A stretch of 20,396 bases of DNA from Branchiostoma floridae (taxonomy: Eukaryota > Chordata > Leptocardii > Amphioxiformes > Branchiostomatidae), in assembly GCF_000003815.2 (NCBI RefSeq), contig NW_023365860.1, positions 13,418 through 33,813 on the forward strand, read 5' to 3'. Position numbers and translations under genes: made by a program. Below are positions 18,286-20,396 of the stretch, in pieces (positions within the stretch are counted from its first letter, which is position 1; each line of letters starts with the position of its first letter). The notes beneath the pieces were generated by a model that saw only the letters and a program-made list of their open reading frames with translations, did not search any database and was not told the origin of the DNA.

Positions 18286-18829
18286 AGAATTCGCAATAAA
18301 ATTATTACTATTATCAACGTTGACGGCCCGGTACGCGTTATATAAACTTTATTGATATTTAACAAATTGTAAAGAGAAAGCCACGCACCTCCAAGACATT
18401 TGTGTATCACCAGTCCGGTGAAGAGTCTTGTTCAAACTTCTCTTGAAACGACGAAAATCTTTGTGACGGTTCCCGAAGTTAATAATTAGGAAACCCAGAT
18501 ACTTTATATAGATACTAGTATCTTATAAGTCCACAACAGGCGCCGACTGAGATCAAATTCATGCTATTCTCGACACTACGCGACTTCGCTTTGTTTTTAT
18601 CGGTCCACCATCTTGGATGTCTGGAGTCTCGTACCCAGGACACTGCGTGATAAAATCTAAACTGGACAAGAGAGGACAGTTGAATTAAATTCAATCAAAA
18701 TTCCTCAATTTTTCTGCTTACTTAGCGGTTAGCAAACAGAACAAAAAGAGTCCTTTATATGATAACTGTCGTCCTCCCTTTGATCCGCATCTTGTCAAGA
18801 GTTCAAGCAATAGATATGTAAATTTTATA
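18286..18829. other. Unique DNA before gap, no gene recognised
   Basis: No exon-like reading frame and no alpha-tubulin similarity. Contains a perfect palindrome agatactagtatct (18510-18523), a ccatcttgga word near 18607 resembling a reversed YY1 site, and a single cttagcggttagc word near 18720 identical to part of the 206-bp satellite, which may be chance. Confidence 0.4.
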
Positions 18830-19185
18830 NNNNNNNNNNNNNNNNNNNNNNNNNNNNNNNNNNNNNNNNNNNNNNNNNNNNNNNNNNNNNNNNNNNNNNN
18901 NNNNNNNNNNNNNNNNNNNNNNNNNNNNNNNNNNNNNNNNNNNNNNNNNNNNNNNNNNNNNNNNNNNNNNNNNNNNNNNNNNNNNNNNNNNNNNNNNNNN
19001 NNNNNNNNNNNNNNNNNNNNNNNNNNNNNNNNNNNNNNNNNNNNNNNNNNNNNNNNNNNNNNNNNNNNNNNNNNNNNNNNNNNNNNNNNNNNNNNNNNNN
19101 NNNNNNNNNNNNNNNNNNNNNNNNNNNNNNNNNNNNNNNNNNNNNNNNNNNNNNNNNNNNNNNNNNNNNNNNNNNNNNNNNNNNN
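18830..19185. other. Assembly gap (356 N) upstream of alpha-tubulin exon
   Basis: Run of N ending 83 bases before the splice acceptor of the first visible alpha-tubulin exon. If its size is right it cannot hold the roughly 530 coding bases for residues 1-176. Confidence 0.9.
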
Positions 19186-19268
19186 ATGGTAAATTAACCT
19201 TTTCAGACTCCGTTCTTAAAAACTTGGCATTGTAAAAGGTTTCTCTGATTCAATGTTTCCTATTGTAG

Positions 19269-19668
19269 GTGTCCACTGCAGTGGTGGAGCCGTATAACTC
19301 CATCCTGTCCACCCACACCACCCTGGAGCACTCCGACTGCTCCTTCATGGTGGACAACGAGGCTCTGTACGACATCTGCCGCCGAGGCCTGGACGTGGAC
19401 CGCCCCACCTACACCAACCTCAACCGCATGATCGGACAGGTCATCTCGTCCATTACCGCCTCCTTGCGGTTTGACGGCTCACTGAACGTGGACCTGACGG
19501 AGTTCCAGACCAACCTGGTGCCGTACCCCCGCATCCACTTCCCCCTGGCCACCTACGCCCCTATCATCTCGGCAGAGAAGGCTTTCCATGAGAACCTGTC
19601 CGTTGGTGAAATTACTGCGAGTTGCTTCGAACCGGGAAACCAGATGGTAAAATGCGACCCTCGGAGAG
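19269..19668 (+). CDS. TUBA: Alpha-tubulin, internal exon (residues 177 to 310)
   Basis: Alpha-tubulin pairs with beta-tubulin to form the GTP-binding dimer of cytoplasmic and axonemal microtubules. The exon follows a pyrimidine-rich tract and acceptor (tttcctattgtag) and begins at codon 177 ([11 protein letters not shown]). Conserved landmarks are N206, Y224 and N228 for nucleotide contact at the N site, and the [17 protein letters not shown] block with E254, the residue that completes GTP hydrolysis on the neighbouring beta subunit. It ends after one base of codon 310, with donor g|gtgaaa at 19669. The length of 400 fits the phase. Coding is intact and GC-rich compared with its AT-rich surroundings. 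Differences from the most common animal isoforms include G216, M230, F282, G299 and R309, so it looks like a diverged paralogue. No N-terminal exons are visible upstream. Confidence 0.95.
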
Positions 19669-20283
19669 GTGAAACACAACATCAGTCCTGGTTTAGGCTT
19701 AGGTCACATTTCCAAGCAGGGGTCCAACCGGACAGCTTTTGGGAGCAAAAAGAATGATATAAAAGACACCAAAATACGCAACATTTCTAAATGAGATTCA
19801 TGGGCATGATTTGTGCATATTTCTAGGTATATATTTTAATTTTTCGTTTCTTTAAACATCCCGGACGGGCCCCGGTTCGAAAATGTGACTTAAGCCTTAC
19901 GGTAGAATGTAGAATGATGGGGTATTTCACCGATAATCATCTGTCTCTAGTTTATCAACTCCTCATGTTTTGCTGTTAAATCAAAAATGTTACAATATTT
20001 CTTAGTAATAAGTCGCAACAAGCAGGAACAAGCTATGNNNNNNNNNNNNNNNNNNNNNNNNNNNNNNNNNNNNNNNNNNNNNNNNNNNNNNNNNNNNNNN
20101 NNNNNNNNNNNNNNNNNNNNNNNNNNNNNNNNNNNNNCCCAACACAGATGAACTTTCATGCTAACCTAGACATGTCATCACCAGTTGAAATAGGCTCTAC
20201 CATTCATATTTCCCATTGCGTACATGTGACAAAAACTGTCACTGCCCAGGCACTACTAAGCTCAGTATGTTTAATGTTTGAAG
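19669..20283 (+). other. Alpha-tubulin intron (phase 1)
   Basis: Donor gtgaaa at 19669 and acceptor aatgtttgaag at 20273-20283. The split codon 310 is g|gg (Gly). AT-rich, with a 100-base nominal gap. The reading frame running on to 19757 is read-through into the intron and ends there. The donor is weak compared with the GTRAGT consensus, and the tract before the acceptor is not very pyrimidine-rich, but the reading phase and protein join are exact. Confidence 0.85.
20038..20137. other. Assembly gap (100 N, nominal) in tubulin intron
   Basis: Nominal-length run of N inside the intron. No conserved coding sequence appears to be missing because the flanking exons join exactly at codon 310. Confidence 0.9.
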
Positions 20284-20396
20284 GGAAGTACATGGCGTGC
20301 TGTTTGCTGTACCGTGGGGATGTCGTGCCCATGGACGTGAACACTGCCATCTCCAACATCAAGACCAAACGGACAATCCAGTTCGTGGACTGGTGT
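20284..20396 (+). CDS. TUBA: Alpha-tubulin, next exon (residues 310 to 347), cut by window end
   Basis: Continues the exon at 19269 after a phase-1 intron. Codon 310 is completed by gg, then [15 protein letters not shown] and the conserved [13 protein letters not shown] ending at residue 347. Common animal isoforms have K at 326 and A at 330; here they are M and T, again suggesting a diverged paralogue. The remaining 100 or so residues, including the C-terminal acidic tail and the terminal tyrosine region, lie beyond the window. No stop, frameshift or missing key residue is visible, so the gene appears to be under constraint in this part. Confidence 0.95.

Noticed and set aside
18333-18350. 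TATA-like word ttatataaac as a promoter
   Set aside because: No start codon, exon or transcript signal follows. A single motif is not enough.
18111-18410. Cysteine/tyrosine-rich minus-strand frame of 99 codons
   Set aside because: By-product of the degenerate acaat tract.
19669-19757. Extension of the tubulin frame past the donor as coding
   Set aside because: The protein stops matching alpha-tubulin at codon 310 and the match resumes exactly at 20284, so this is intron.

Overview
The window looks like invertebrate animal DNA, and an amphioxus-like chordate is my best guess (inference, not proven). Three things support this: an intron-split, well-conserved alpha-tubulin coding region at the right end; non-LTR retrotransposon remains; and long satellite arrays broken by assembly gaps. 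No bacterial-style genes, rRNA, tRNA or CRISPR arrays were seen. About two thirds of the window is tandem repeat.

Layout. 1-222: non-repetitive flank with a strong hairpin. 223-4536: tandem array of a ~206-bp satellite, split at 565-2412 by a 5'-truncated RTE-like LINE in minus orientation with a 9-bp target site duplication. 4537-10606: array of about 28 copies of an unrelated 215-bp satellite with higher-order structure. 10607-10983: short return of the 206-bp satellite. 11084-12813: eight 215-bp units. 12814-13296: a ~480-bp non-tandem segment. 13397-14664: six 215-bp units of a private, very uniform variant. 14665-15140: second copy of the ~480-bp segment, which runs into unique DNA. 15141-18829: unique AT-rich DNA with a 56-nt hairpin, two decayed pieces of a second LINE (15442-15747 and 17203-17631), a 39/42-bp minisatellite with a palindromic core between them, and a low-complexity ACAAT-type tract. 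19269-20396: two alpha-tubulin exons (residues 177-347 in standard numbering), the second cut by the window end.

The only likely functional gene is alpha-tubulin, and its first ~176 codons are not recognisable anywhere upstream. Either they lie left of the window, which would put the whole satellite region in an intron, or they are in gaps or lost. The most unusual feature is the junctions: 215-bp blocks start at one phase of the unit (ctacaatcgcgac) and end at one phase (gataccaagt). What follows resembles the (a/c)acgca(c/g) point of the 206-bp unit, which is also where the LINE inserted and where one 206-bp unit is rearranged. This suggests a recurrent breakpoint or a composite, block-wise mobile repeat.
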